A stretch of 64,000 nt of DNA from Pseudomonadota bacterium (GCA_023426545.1 JAFAAN010000058.1:1-64000); one strand, 5' to 3'. Shown: positions 28,172 through 36,728, counted from the stretch's first letter. The notes: generated from the letters alone by a model not told the origin. Numbers and translations: made by a program.

Positions 28172-29023
28172 ATGTCCGTCATCGACGTCTCGGTGGTGAT
28201 GCCCACCCACAAGCGGGAGAAGGAAGTGGTGGAGGCCATCCGCTCGGTCCTCCGCCAGGAAGGGGTGAGCGTCGAGGTCCTTGTCCTGGACGATACCCCC
28301 GAGGGCACGGCGCGCGAGGCCGTGGAGGGCCTGGAGGACGCGCGCGTCCGCTACCTGGTGAACGACCCGCCTTCCAAGGGCCGCCCGGCCGCGGTGCGCA
28401 ACCACGGGGCCACGCTGGCGCGCGGGCGCTACCTGCACTTCCTGGACGACGACGACCTGCTCGCCGAGGGCGCGCTGCACGCCATGGTGAGCGCGCTGGA
28501 CGCGCGGCCGGACGCGGGCGTGGCGGTGGGCTGGGTGGTTCCCTTCGGCGACGACGCGGACTGGCTCAAGGACAAGAGCGAGTACTTCGAGCGGGCCGCC
28601 CTGGTGGGCGCCAGCACGCCCAACAGCGCGTGGACGGTGGCCCACATCCTCTTCCGCGGCACGCTGTACGTGAACTCCGCGTGCATGGTGCGCCGCGAGC
28701 ACTTCGCGCCGCTGGGCGGCTTCGACGCCAACATCCCCGTCTACGAGGACGTGGACTTCTACCTGCGCGGCATCCGCGCCTACGGCCACGTCTACGTCAA
28801 CCGCCCCATCCTGCACTACCGCACCGGCCGCCCGTCGCTGATGCACAACCTGGGCAAGGACGGCACGCTGGTGGTGCAGTCCAACGAGATGATTCACGGC
28901 AAGTACCGCAAGACGAACGGCATGCTGGAGTACCGCCTCATGCAGGCCGCCATGCGGGTGCTGCCTTTCGAGCTCGCCCGCCGCCTGCCCCTGCGCCTGC
29001 CGAACCAGGGCCGCGTGTCATGA
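28172..29023 (+). CDS. GT2 family glycosyltransferase
   Basis: 283-residue GT-A fold glycosyltransferase: VSVVMPTHKREKEVVEAI at the start, VLVLDDTPEG, GRPAAVRNHGATLARGRYLHFLDDDD (containing the DxD-type acid cluster), and GGFDANIPVYEDVDFYLR for acceptor binding. Soluble, no membrane segment. ATG 28172 is used; GTG 28145 is in frame. Its stop overlaps the start of the next gene (ATGA), so the two are translationally coupled. Sugar donor and acceptor are unknown. Confidence 0.85.
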   Translation: MSVIDVSVVMPTHKREKEVVEAIRSVLRQEGVSVEVLVLDDTPEGTAREAVEGLEDARVRYLVNDPPSKGRPAAVRNHGATLARGRYLHFLDDDDLLAEGALHAMVSALDARPDAGVAVGWVVPFGDDADWLKDKSEYFERAALVGASTPNSAWTVAHILFRGTLYVNSACMVRREHFAPLGGFDANIPVYEDVDFYLRGIRAYGHVYVNRPILHYRTGRPSLMHNLGKDGTLVVQSNEMIHGKYRKTNGMLEYRLMQAAMRVLPFELARRLPLRLPNQGRVS

Positions 29024-30462
29024 GCCTCCAGCGGAGGCTCCTGGGCGCGGCCAGGCGCCAGGTGAAGCAGACGCTGCGCCCGGTGCTCCAGCGGGCCATG
29101 ACACCCGCGCGCACCGTCATCCCCACCTCGCACTGGGGCCTGCGGGAGCTGCCCGGCCAGGGGCTGGCCCTGGAGGGCGTGCCGCTCGCGGACCTCGTGG
29201 AGCGCTGGGGCTCGCCGCTGCACGTGGTCCACATGGCCTCGCTGCGCCGCAACGCGGAGCGCTTCCTCGCGGTGCCGCCAGGGCGCGCGGGCGGCTGCGA
29301 GGTCTATTACTCGTACAAGACGAACCCGGTGCCGGGCGTGCTGACCTTCCTGCACGGCCTGGGCGTGGGCGCGGAGGTCATCTCCGCCTATGAGCTGTGG
29401 CTGGCGCTGAAGCTGGGCGTGCCGCCGGAGCGCATCGTCTACAACGGCCCGGTGAAGTCCGAGGCCTCGATACGCGAGGCCATCACCCGGGGCATCCAGC
29501 TGCTCGCCGCCAACCACGCGGAGGAGATTGCCGTCTTCGCGCGGCTCGCCGCCGAGCTGGACCGCCGCCCGCGCGTCGCGGTGCGGGTGAGCACGAACAG
29601 CGGCTGGTCCGCGCAGTTCGGCACGCCCATCGCCGGCGGAGCCGCGCTGCGGGCCTACCAGCAGGCGCGCGCCTCGCGTCACCTGGACGTGGTGGGCCTG
29701 CACGCGCACCGTGGGGAGACGATTCGCACCGAGGGCGACCTCACGGCCTTCGTGGAGGCGGTGCTCGACTTCACGGACACGCTCCACCTGGAGCTGGGCC
29801 TGGACCTGGAGGTGCTCGACCTGGGCGGCAGCCTCGGCACGCCCACCGTCGAGCACATCGCCGAGCGCGACTGGCGCCTCAACCTCACCTTCTTCCGGGA
29901 CGTGCCCGCGCCCGACCCGGCGGCGTCGCTGTCCATCGAGCGCTACGTGGCGCTGGCGGTGGAGATGGTGGAGTCGCACTACGCGCGCCGCGGCCGTCAG
30001 CGGCCCCGCATCTTCCTGGAGCCGGGCCGCGCCATGACGGGCGACACGCAGCTCCTGCTGGGCCGCGTGCACGCGCTCAAGGCGGGCGAGGACCGGACGT
30101 GGGCGGTGCTGGACGCCGGCATCAACCACGCCGAGTGCGTGCGCAACGAGTACCACCAGCTCTTCCACGTGAACCGGCCGGACGCGCCCGCGGACAAGGT
30201 CTACACGGTGGTGGGCCCCATCTGCACGCCGGGCGACACGCTGTATCACGCCAAGCGGCTGCCGGACCTGCGCGTGGGTGACACGCTGGCCATCATGGAC
30301 GCGGGCGCGTACTTCGTGCCCTTCGCCACGTCCTTCTCCTATCCCCAGCCGGCCATCATCGCGCTGGAAGAGGGACAGGAGCGGCTGCTGCGGCGCGCGG
30401 AGACCTTCGACGACCAGGTGGCGCTCGACGCGCCCGCCGGCCGCGCGGCGCTCACCGGTTGA
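29020..30462 (+). CDS. PLP-dependent decarboxylase (Orn/DAP/Arg group IV, alanine-racemase fold)
   Basis: 480 residues. The PLP lysine is K100 in YYSYKTNPVPGVL; other family motifs are AEVISAYELWLALKLGV, YNGPVKSEASI, LHAHRGETI, LDLGGSLGTP (phosphate-binding loop, Ser in place of one Gly), EPGRAMTGD and the substrate cysteine C402 in GPICTPGDTLYHAKRLP. This fits diaminopimelate decarboxylase-like enzymes, but pairing with a glycosyltransferase and a facing ATP-grasp gene suggests a secondary pathway rather than lysine synthesis. ATG 29020 overlaps the previous stop; its end overlaps the ATP-grasp stop by 11 bases. Confidence 0.85.
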   Translation: MSLQRRLLGAARRQVKQTLRPVLQRAMTPARTVIPTSHWGLRELPGQGLALEGVPLADLVERWGSPLHVVHMASLRRNAERFLAVPPGRAGGCEVYYSYKTNPVPGVLTFLHGLGVGAEVISAYELWLALKLGVPPERIVYNGPVKSEASIREAITRGIQLLAANHAEEIAVFARLAAELDRRPRVAVRVSTNSGWSAQFGTPIAGGAALRAYQQARASRHLDVVGLHAHRGETIRTEGDLTAFVEAVLDFTDTLHLELGLDLEVLDLGGSLGTPTVEHIAERDWRLNLTFFRDVPAPDPAASLSIERYVALAVEMVESHYARRGRQRPRIFLEPGRAMTGDTQLLLGRVHALKAGEDRTWAVLDAGINHAECVRNEYHQLFHVNRPDAPADKVYTVVGPICTPGDTLYHAKRLPDLRVGDTLAIMDAGAYFVPFATSFSYPQPAIIALEEGQERLLRRAETFDDQVALDAPAGRAALTG

Positions 30463-31750
30463 GCACCATCATCCGAACGAAGGCCCGGGGGTGGCGCGCG
30501 GAGCCGTAGAGTATCTGCGCCACCTCCACCGCGGTGGGCATCAGGTCATCCGCGTCGATGAGCGGGTCCACCGCCAGCGCCCGGTTGTCCTCCAGCCAGC
30601 GCCGCCACTGGCGCGCCTCCTCCACGGGCAGCGCCCCCGACAGGCGCTGGAGGTTGAGCAGCATCTCCAGCGCGATGCGGTTGCAGAACACCTCGCCCCC
30701 GCCGCGCCAGTCGCGTGCGGCCTGGAGCTCGCGCCGCAGCGAGTCCCCGTCCCCCAGCGCGGCGTGGTACGCCAGGAGCGGCAGCGGCAGGCCCCGGGCG
30801 ATGTCGAAGCCCATCTGCCCGTAGTAGCGGGGGTTGAAGTCGATGAGGAGGAAGTCGTCCTGCGTCTGGATGAACTCCACCTCGAAGACGCCGTGGTAGC
30901 CCAGGCGCCTGCACAGCCGCTGGAGCCCCGCGGCCAGCTCCTCGCGCACCGGGGCGGACTCGAAGCACACGCCCACGCCCAGCCGCCGGGGGCGCTGGAG
31001 CACCTTCATGGCGCCGCGCACCTCGAACAGCTCGCCCGTCTCGTCCACGAAGCCGGAGAGGCTGTAGATGCCCTCGGCCGCCTCCGGGTGGAACTCCTGC
31101 ACCATGGGGCGGGACACCGCGGGGTCGAAGCGCACCAGCATGGGCGCGTACCCGTCCCGGGAGAAGGCGCGGTACTCCTCCGCCAGCTCCGCGGGCGCCT
31201 GCACCGGCTGCCCCTTGCGGTGGGTGGAGTAGAGAATCTGCGTGGTGGGCTTGATGAGGACGGGGAAGCGCGCCTCGCGTGACACCGCGTCCAGGTCCGC
31301 CTCGGACTCCGGGAACCACGTGCGCGGCAGCTTCAGGCCCACGGCCTGGCCCGCCTCGAAGAGCTTGCGCTTGTTGAGCAGGCCGTAGACGGCGTCGACG
31401 CCCGGGTCGTACAGGTGGAAGTACTCCGACAGCGCCTCGCGGTGCAGCGCCACCAGCCACGCCAGCTCATCGCTCGTCGGGTAGAGCACGTGCTGGAGCG
31501 GCTCGCGCCGGCCGAGCGCCAGCAACCACTCGATGAAGTCCTCGGCCTGGGACTCCGGCGGGCACTGGACGCGGCGGCCCACGAAGCGCGACCAGCTCGC
31601 CGGCCCCAGCTTGCCGGGGTCCGCCACCGTGACGTCGATGCCGTTGCGCCCGAAGCAACGGGCGGCCGCGAGCGTGCCGTAGAAGCCCGCGGAGAAGAGC
31701 AGCACGGAGGGCCGGCCCTCCACGCGAACCCGGGGTGCCTGCTCCAACAT
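30452..31750 (-). CDS. ATP-grasp carboxylate-amine ligase-like protein
   Basis: 432 residues. N-terminal Rossmann-like part (SVLLFSAGFYGTLAAARCFG), then an ATP-grasp fold: LNKRKLFEAGQAVGLKLP, ARFPVLIKPTTQI (ATP lysine), LVRFDP / MVQEFHPEA, and the metal-binding FEVEFIQTQDDFLLIDFNPRYYGQMG. Such enzymes activate a carboxylate as acyl phosphate and join it to an amine. ATG 31750 starts just before the fold, with AGGAG 12 bases upstream. The frame remains open to ATG 31915 and that extension reads like a signal peptide (see findings). Convergent with the decarboxylase. Confidence 0.8.
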   Translation of the reverse strand: MLEQAPRVRVEGRPSVLLFSAGFYGTLAAARCFGRNGIDVTVADPGKLGPASWSRFVGRRVQCPPESQAEDFIEWLLALGRREPLQHVLYPTSDELAWLVALHREALSEYFHLYDPGVDAVYGLLNKRKLFEAGQAVGLKLPRTWFPESEADLDAVSREARFPVLIKPTTQILYSTHRKGQPVQAPAELAEEYRAFSRDGYAPMLVRFDPAVSRPMVQEFHPEAAEGIYSLSGFVDETGELFEVRGAMKVLQRPRRLGVGVCFESAPVREELAAGLQRLCRRLGYHGVFEVEFIQTQDDFLLIDFNPRYYGQMGFDIARGLPLPLLAYHAALGDGDSLRRELQAARDWRGGGEVFCNRIALEMLLNLQRLSGALPVEEARQWRRWLEDNRALAVDPLIDADDLMPTAVEVAQILYGSARHPRAFVRMMVLNR

Positions 31751-32041
31751 GGCGGTCTCGTTCTCCTGCTGCGTTCCTGGCACGCGTCCCATGCCCTCAC
31801 GGCGCGAGCGCTGCGGCACCGGCCGCACGGCGCCAGCGGCCTGGGCAGGCATGCCGACACCCGACGAGCTCGCGGCCAGCGCCGCGGTGAGGAGGGAAAA
31901 GATGTGCCGTTTCATGTCGTAGGTGAGCCGCGCTTCCGCGCGTGTGTGCGTGGATGGCGAGGGCCTCGGGATTTCCCAGACCAGAATACTCGCACGCCCC
32001 CCCGCTTGGCTTCCCTCCCCTGCGCCCTCTTCTTCTCTGAG

Positions 32042-32860
32042 TCAGGGACAGACCCCCTCCTTGGGCCTCCAAACAACGAACCCATGGGCGAGGAGCCACG
32101 GGTCCGTCGCCACGCCCTCCACGCGCGTGGCCAGTCCCAGGGCGGCCTCGCGAAAGGCCTCGGGGGGGTGGGCATGGCCCGACGTGCGGGCCTGCTGCCA
32201 CGCGCCGCCCCACGCCGCGAAGAAGTCGTGGATGGGCTCACCCGGGCGCACCCGGCGGCGCAAGTCTCGGGGGAGCCAGTCACGGAACAGCACCGGCGCG
32301 AAGCCGTGACGAAAGTCGGTGTGGAACAGCAGCCCCTCCCGGAAGGGCATGGCGTCCGGGTTTCCGGCGCCGCGCCGCAGCAGGTGCGCGCAGAGCACCG
32401 CGCCCTCCGCGTCCGCGCTGCCCTCCACCAGCAGGCCGGACGGCAGCAGGTAGCTGCCCAGGGTGCGGTGGACCTCGGGGACGCGCTCGGGCGCGCCCTG
32501 GCGGAGCAGGTTCATGGCCCGCACCAGCCGGGCGGGCTCGTCGGCGCGCAGCGGCAGCGCGAAGCCGCCCTGCCGGAAGTGCGTCCGCGCGTCGGCCTCC
32601 GCCTGAGCGCCGGCCGCGCGCTCCGCGTCCAGCTCCACGCCCACCACGCTCAGCTCGGGGTTGAGCGCGCGGAAGGCCTCGGCGCTCTCCAGGGTCGTCC
32701 ACGGGTGCTCGCCAAAGCCCACGTCGACGAAGACCGCGTGGGCCCAGGGGCCGTCACGGCGTTCGAGCAGCGGGCGCTCGAAGCGGCACAGGTACGCATC
32801 CAGCGCGCGCAAGCGGCCACGCGAGGTCCTCCCACGCGTCTTCGTGTCCAATGACGGCAT
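32042..32860 (-). CDS. SAM-dependent methyltransferase-like protein
   Basis: 272 residues with a class I methyltransferase-like nucleotide fold: AVFVDVGFGEHPWTT (motif I region), PELSVVGVELDAERAAGA (acidic ribose contact), then MNLLRQGAPERVPEVHRTLGSYLLPSGLLVEGSAD. The glycine motif is unusual (DVGFGEHP), so catalytic status is unproven. ATG 32860 (MPSLDTKT) starts 61 bases after the stop of the metallo-beta-lactamase gene, which is upstream in the same direction, so the two may be co-transcribed. Confidence 0.65.
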   Translation of the reverse strand: MPSLDTKTRGRTSRGRLRALDAYLCRFERPLLERRDGPWAHAVFVDVGFGEHPWTTLESAEAFRALNPELSVVGVELDAERAAGAQAEADARTHFRQGGFALPLRADEPARLVRAMNLLRQGAPERVPEVHRTLGSYLLPSGLLVEGSADAEGAVLCAHLLRRGAGNPDAMPFREGLLFHTDFRHGFAPVLFRDWLPRDLRRRVRPGEPIHDFFAAWGGAWQQARTSGHAHPPEAFREAALGLATRVEGVATDPWLLAHGFVVWRPKEGVCP

Positions 32861-32921
32861 GCCGCGCTCATGGGCGAGCCGGGCGGAGACGTCAAGTCCA
32901 CCCCGTCCGGCGCGGCGCGCC

Positions 32922-34448
32922 TCACGCCACCTGCCCGAAGGGCCACTCGAAGCCGGGATGGCGCAGCACCTCGGGGGTGCGCGCGCCTCGCCAGCGCAGC
33001 GACTCGCCTGGGCGCAGCACCAGGGGCCGTGGCCCATCCTTCATCGCGCGCCGCACCTCGACGAGCCGCTCCGGGTAGGGGTCCGCGTCCGGATTCTCGT
33101 CCAGGTGGCTCGCGCCGCTCACCGGCTCGCCCGGGTAACCCGCGTACCGGGGCCCCATGCCCTCGCGCCAGTACCAGGGCGCCCCACCGTCCGCGCAGGG
33201 CACCACGCAGCGCGCGCCGAGCAGCGCGCCGTAGCACAGCGCCTCCTCCGGCCCGGCCATGAGCCGCTGCGGCGCCGTCAACGCCGCGCGGGGGACGTTG
33301 ACGAGGAACGCCTCCAGCGTCGTGAAGCCGAAGAAGATGGGCGCCAGCCGGACGCCGCAGAAGAGCACGTCCACGGGGGCCTCGCGGCGCACGCACTGGC
33401 ACACCGTCGCCATGTCTCCACGCACGTCGTGCCCCGCGTCCGCGAAGAAGGCCGCGGAGAAGCCGGGCGCCCGCACCAGCCACGTATTGCCCTCGTTGAA
33501 GAGGTCCGGGTACGGGCCTTCTTCAGCCGTGGGCTGCTCGCCGTGGAATGGCAGCGCCCGCACGGTGACGTCCCCCACCTGTCGGGACTCGCCCCAGCGC
33601 AGCGGCTCCACGCGCGTGAAGCCGAGCTGCGCCAGCCGCAGCGCGCAGTCCGTGGAGAAGAGGCTCTCGCGGGTGACGGCCGGCACGAAGATGCGCGTGT
33701 CACGCGGCAGCGGCAGCAGCGAGCCCAGATGGAAGTGGTCACCATGGGAGTGGGTGATGAGCACCGCGTCCACGCGGCCCACGTCGCGGGGCTGCATCGG
33801 CGAATAGCCCGGCGCATCCACCGCGCCCGCGGGCCGGAAATACGGGTCCACCAGCACGCGCCCCTGGCGCCCGGAGACCAGCACCGTGTTGTGGCCCACG
33901 AAGAGCGCCCCCGGCGCGGACACCTCCACGGGGGCCTCATGCCGCACGAGCCAGCCAGCCTGACCAAGGTCCGCCACCAGCTCCGCCAGCACGGGCAGCG
34001 CCGAGAAGGCCCGCAGCTCCGCGCGCGTGGCGCCTCGGGCAAGCGCCGCGAAGAAGTCCGCCACGGCCGGCCACTCTGCCGCGCGCACCGGGACATCGAG
34101 CCCCAGGGCGTCCTGGCGCAGGTGCAGCACGCGAGGCCGGTGCCGCGTGGCCTCCGGGAACAACACGTCGGGCCGCAACACCCGCCGCCCCATCCGGCGC
34201 GTCCTGCCCATGCACAGCGCGGCGTAGCGCGGGGTGTCCTCCAGCCAGCGCACCAGCGCCTCCGCCTCGCGCAGCGCGCCCTCACGGCCCAGCTTCGCGA
34301 CATGCCGCTTCAGCGGGAGGAAGGCCCGACGCACGGGGCGTGCAGTGGGGCCCTGGATGCTGCAACCCAGGTCCTCGTGGTGGTTGGACTCCGTCCGGGC
34401 CGAGGCGAGCACGGCCAGGCTGACGCCCCGGTGCAGGGTGAATCGCAT
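32922..34448 (-). CDS. Metallo-beta-lactamase-fold hydrolase with extra N-terminal domain
   Basis: 508 residues. The C-terminal two thirds form an MBL fold: GHNTVLVSGRQGRVLVDPYF, metal motif THSHGDHFHLGS near residue 231, GRVDAVLI, FFADAGHDVRGD (Asp ligand) and a final FCGVRLAPIFFG region. The first 150 residues are an unrecognised helical domain rich in Arg and Leu. Related to the beta-lactamase_2/UlaG-like group that hydrolyses phosphodiesters or lactones; substrate unknown. ATG 34448; divergent from the OPT transporter with 130 bases between. Confidence 0.8.
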   Translation of the reverse strand: MRFTLHRGVSLAVLASARTESNHHEDLGCSIQGPTARPVRRAFLPLKRHVAKLGREGALREAEALVRWLEDTPRYAALCMGRTRRMGRRVLRPDVLFPEATRHRPRVLHLRQDALGLDVPVRAAEWPAVADFFAALARGATRAELRAFSALPVLAELVADLGQAGWLVRHEAPVEVSAPGALFVGHNTVLVSGRQGRVLVDPYFRPAGAVDAPGYSPMQPRDVGRVDAVLITHSHGDHFHLGSLLPLPRDTRIFVPAVTRESLFSTDCALRLAQLGFTRVEPLRWGESRQVGDVTVRALPFHGEQPTAEEGPYPDLFNEGNTWLVRAPGFSAAFFADAGHDVRGDMATVCQCVRREAPVDVLFCGVRLAPIFFGFTTLEAFLVNVPRAALTAPQRLMAGPEEALCYGALLGARCVVPCADGGAPWYWREGMGPRYAGYPGEPVSGASHLDENPDADPYPERLVEVRRAMKDGPRPLVLRPGESLRWRGARTPEVLRHPGFEWPFGQVA

Positions 34449-34580
34449 GTCAGCAGATGTTGCCACGCGGCGCGGCGCGGCGGCGCGACTCCTGAAGGCG
34501 GGCGAGCAGACACCCCGGGCCCCGCCCCGACGGCCCAGGTTGTGACAGGGGCGCCGAAGGCCGATACCCTTCGCCTCCGC

Positions 34581-36446
34581 ATGTCACTGCCTGCCCCCTC
34601 GCTCCCCCCGGAGTCCCCGCTCCCGTCCTCGGGTGGCCCCTCCTCCGAATCCACCGAAACCCGCTTCCGCTGGCTTCCCCCCGTGGGGACGTGGAAGTAC
34701 CACCTGCTGCTGAGCGCGGTCGCGCTGCTCGTCCTGGGCCCCCTGGGCGGCATCGCCGCCTCGTACATGAACTTCAGCGTGGGCTTCTTCGTGGGCGGGC
34801 AGGTGCTGGCCGGCATCCTCGGCAGCGCCGTCACCTACGGCTACGGCGCGGAGGGCAAGCACGGCGCCAACTACATGCAGACGATGGCCGCCTCGGTGGC
34901 CTCGCTGTGCGCCATGTCCGTGCTCATCCAGTCCATGGTGTGGCTGGGCATGGAGATGCCCCCGGCCTGGCAGCTGATGCTCTTCGTCGGCTGCGTGGGC
35001 ATGTTCGCGGTGGGCGTGGGCATGCTCTATACGCCCCTGCTGGTGGACCGGCTCCAGCTTGACTACCCGTCCGGGCTGGCGGTGGCCAACATCCTGCGGG
35101 CCCTCACGGACAAGCGCCTGCTCAAGACGTCCATCTCCAAGCTGGGCGGCGGCACGCTGCTGGGCGCCCTGGCGGCATGGATGACGGAGAAGGTGGCCGT
35201 CGTCGCCTCCATCGGCACCAGCGCGGCGACGCTGGGCGCGGGCATGATTGTCGGCAGCCGCATCACCGTGCCGGCCATCGTCATGGCCGTCATCGGCGTG
35301 CTCATGTTGCCGCTCCTGCGAAGCATCGGCTGGCTGGGACCGCAAGACCCGTTCCGCAAGATTGGCTTCGTCATCGGCCTCGCGATGATCTGCGGCGCGG
35401 CCGTGGTGGACCTGTCGCTGCTGGCGGTCCAGGCCTTCAAGCGCATCCGCGACCGGGCCGCGGTGAAGGATGACGCGGAGGAGGCGTCCTGGAAGCAGGT
35501 CAACATGCCCCGGCTGGTGGCCTGGGTCGGCGTCTGGGGCGCGGCGACGCTGTTCGTGGGCACGCAAATCCTGGGTCAGCCCATGGGCTGGCTCCTCTTC
35601 GGGATGCTGCTTTCGCTGCTCTTCGTGCTCATCAACGGCATCTCGTACGGCATCACCGACCAGAACCCCATCTCCAGCGCGTTCGTCATCTCCGTGCTGA
35701 TGATGTCCATGCTGGGCCTGAGGATTCCGCTCGTGGGCCTGATGGCGGCCACCATCCTGCTCATCTCGACCTCGGTGGGCTGCGACATGCAGCAGGACCG
35801 CTCCACGGGCTGGCGCCTGGGCACCAACCGCGTCACCCAGTTCCGCTACCAGGTGCTGGGCGTGACGATGGGCGCGCTGCTGTGCGTGGGACTGGCGCGC
35901 GTGTTCATGACGGCCTATCCGGCGCTCACCATCAACCAACTCGACAACCCGGACGCCGAGGTGGGCCAGTGGGGCTCCGCGATGACCTACAAGCTCGTGG
36001 GCGCGATTCGCGACCTGGGCTCGCTGTCTGAAGCCACGGTGAACGCGCTGCTCGTCGGCCTGGCCATCGGCTTCGTCTTCGAGGTCCTGCGCAAGGTGGT
36101 GCGCGGCAACGCGAGCTACCAGCGCTACGTGAAGAGCTCCCGCGCGGGCTTCGCGCTGGGCTGGACGGTGGACGCCATCCTGCTCCCCAGCCCCTATGCC
36201 GCGTCCTTCGGCGGCTTCGTCGCGTTTCCCGTATCGCTGTGGTTCGGCGCGGGCGGCATCGTCACGTCCCTCTGGAACACGCTGACGAAGCGCGGACAGC
36301 CGTCCGCCAGTGGCGGCCCGGGTGCAGGCGAAGCCATTCCGGAGGACATGAGCACCATGTCCCTCATGGGTGGCGGCCTCATCGCCGGCGAGTCGCTCTT
36401 CTTCCTCATCGCCGGCCTCATCGGCCTCGCGTCCCTGTTGGCGTAG
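34581..36446 (+). CDS. OPT family oligopeptide/metal-complex transporter
   Basis: 621-residue polytopic inner-membrane protein with about 14-16 hydrophobic segments beginning at residue 38. OPT family signatures: GGIAASYMNFSVGFFVGGQV near the start, DYPSGLAVANILRALTD, and GISYGITDQNPISSAFVIS in the second half. OPT carriers take up oligopeptides or metal-chelate complexes by proton symport. ATG 34581 is chosen; the frame is open far upstream but reads as antisense of the neighbouring gene. Short Pro/Ser-rich cytoplasmic N-terminus. Confidence 0.88.
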   Translation: MSLPAPSLPPESPLPSSGGPSSESTETRFRWLPPVGTWKYHLLLSAVALLVLGPLGGIAASYMNFSVGFFVGGQVLAGILGSAVTYGYGAEGKHGANYMQTMAASVASLCAMSVLIQSMVWLGMEMPPAWQLMLFVGCVGMFAVGVGMLYTPLLVDRLQLDYPSGLAVANILRALTDKRLLKTSISKLGGGTLLGALAAWMTEKVAVVASIGTSAATLGAGMIVGSRITVPAIVMAVIGVLMLPLLRSIGWLGPQDPFRKIGFVIGLAMICGAAVVDLSLLAVQAFKRIRDRAAVKDDAEEASWKQVNMPRLVAWVGVWGAATLFVGTQILGQPMGWLLFGMLLSLLFVLINGISYGITDQNPISSAFVISVLMMSMLGLRIPLVGLMAATILLISTSVGCDMQQDRSTGWRLGTNRVTQFRYQVLGVTMGALLCVGLARVFMTAYPALTINQLDNPDAEVGQWGSAMTYKLVGAIRDLGSLSEATVNALLVGLAIGFVFEVLRKVVRGNASYQRYVKSSRAGFALGWTVDAILLPSPYAASFGGFVAFPVSLWFGAGGIVTSLWNTLTKRGQPSASGGPGAGEAIPEDMSTMSLMGGGLIAGESLFFLIAGLIGLASLLA

Positions 36447-36501
36447 CAGCACCCACGGCAGGGCCCCCGGAGGCGGAGCAGGCGCGGCCCCGGGGGCTGG
36501 G

Positions 36502-36530
36502 TTGACAATTCTCAGTGCCGCTCGCATCTT
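36502..36530 (+). promoter_or_regulatory. Candidate promoter of the Thr leader / thrS transcript
   Basis: Perfect -35 TTGACA (36502-36507), 17-base spacer, then CATCTT (36525-36530) as a poor -10. A start about seven bases downstream would fall at 36537-36538, directly on the GTG of the leader ORF. Confidence 0.5.
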
Positions 36531-36537
36531 GCAGTCC

Positions 36538-36618
36538 GTGAGCTTCGTCAACACCACCACGACCACCGGCACCACGACTCGCTTCGGCGGGCGTGGAGCG
36601 GTGCGCGTCACGTGGTGA
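36538..36618 (+). CDS. Threonine-rich leader peptide upstream of thrS
   Basis: 26-codon ORF beginning GTG AGC TTC and ending at TGA 36616-36618. Nine of 26 residues are threonine: positions 6-10 (five in a row), 12-14 (three in a row) and 25. It lies 110 bases before a threonyl-tRNA synthetase gene, which makes a threonine-sensing leader peptide the natural reading: a ribosome would stall on the Thr codons when Thr-tRNA is scarce. No Shine-Dalgarno precedes the GTG, consistent with leaderless translation from the promoter just upstream. Known thr leader peptides elsewhere regulate thrABC; one before thrS in this lineage is unfamiliar to me. Confidence 0.7.
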   Translation: MSFVNTTTTTGTTTRFGGRGAVRVTW

Positions 36619-36671
36619 GCTGACGAACGCACGGTTCCCTGCCCCGCCGTCTCCGGCCGGGGCAACCGTGC
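36601..36671 (+). promoter_or_regulatory. Attenuator-like hairpins between Thr leader and thrS
   Basis: Main hairpin: GCACGGTT (36629-36636) with AACCGTGC (36664-36671), extended inside by GCCCCG (36641-36646) with CGGGGC (36658-36663), 14 base pairs with one four-base bulge. No T-run follows, so it may need other factors to terminate. A competing pairing, GTGCG (36601-36605, inside the leader's last codons) with CGCAC (36628-36632), would block the left arm. A ribosome stalled on Thr codons ending at 36579 leaves 36601 free, the geometry expected for attenuation. Confidence 0.5.
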
Positions 36672-36728
36672 GCTCGCTCAGCGCTCCGTCCGGATGGCAC
36701 CTCACCCTTCCGATTCGGAGACGAAGCA

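Noticed and set aside
32661..34580. Upstream extension of the OPT open frame giving a 1261-residue protein
   Set aside because: The added part is antisense to the MBL and methyltransferase genes; the OPT protein begins naturally at 34581.
34584..36665. 693-codon minus-strand frame opposite the OPT transporter
   Set aside because: His/Arg/Ala-rich antisense shadow without any domain; the plus strand has a clear polytopic transporter.
36694..36710. TGGCACC-like sigma-54 -24 box upstream of thrS
   Set aside because: No GC at the required ten-base spacing; the -12 position reads TT/CC.
36619..36728. T-box riboswitch before thrS
   Set aside because: No T-box sequence or specifier-loop layout; T-boxes belong mainly to Gram-positive bacteria. 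The Thr-codon leader explains the region better.
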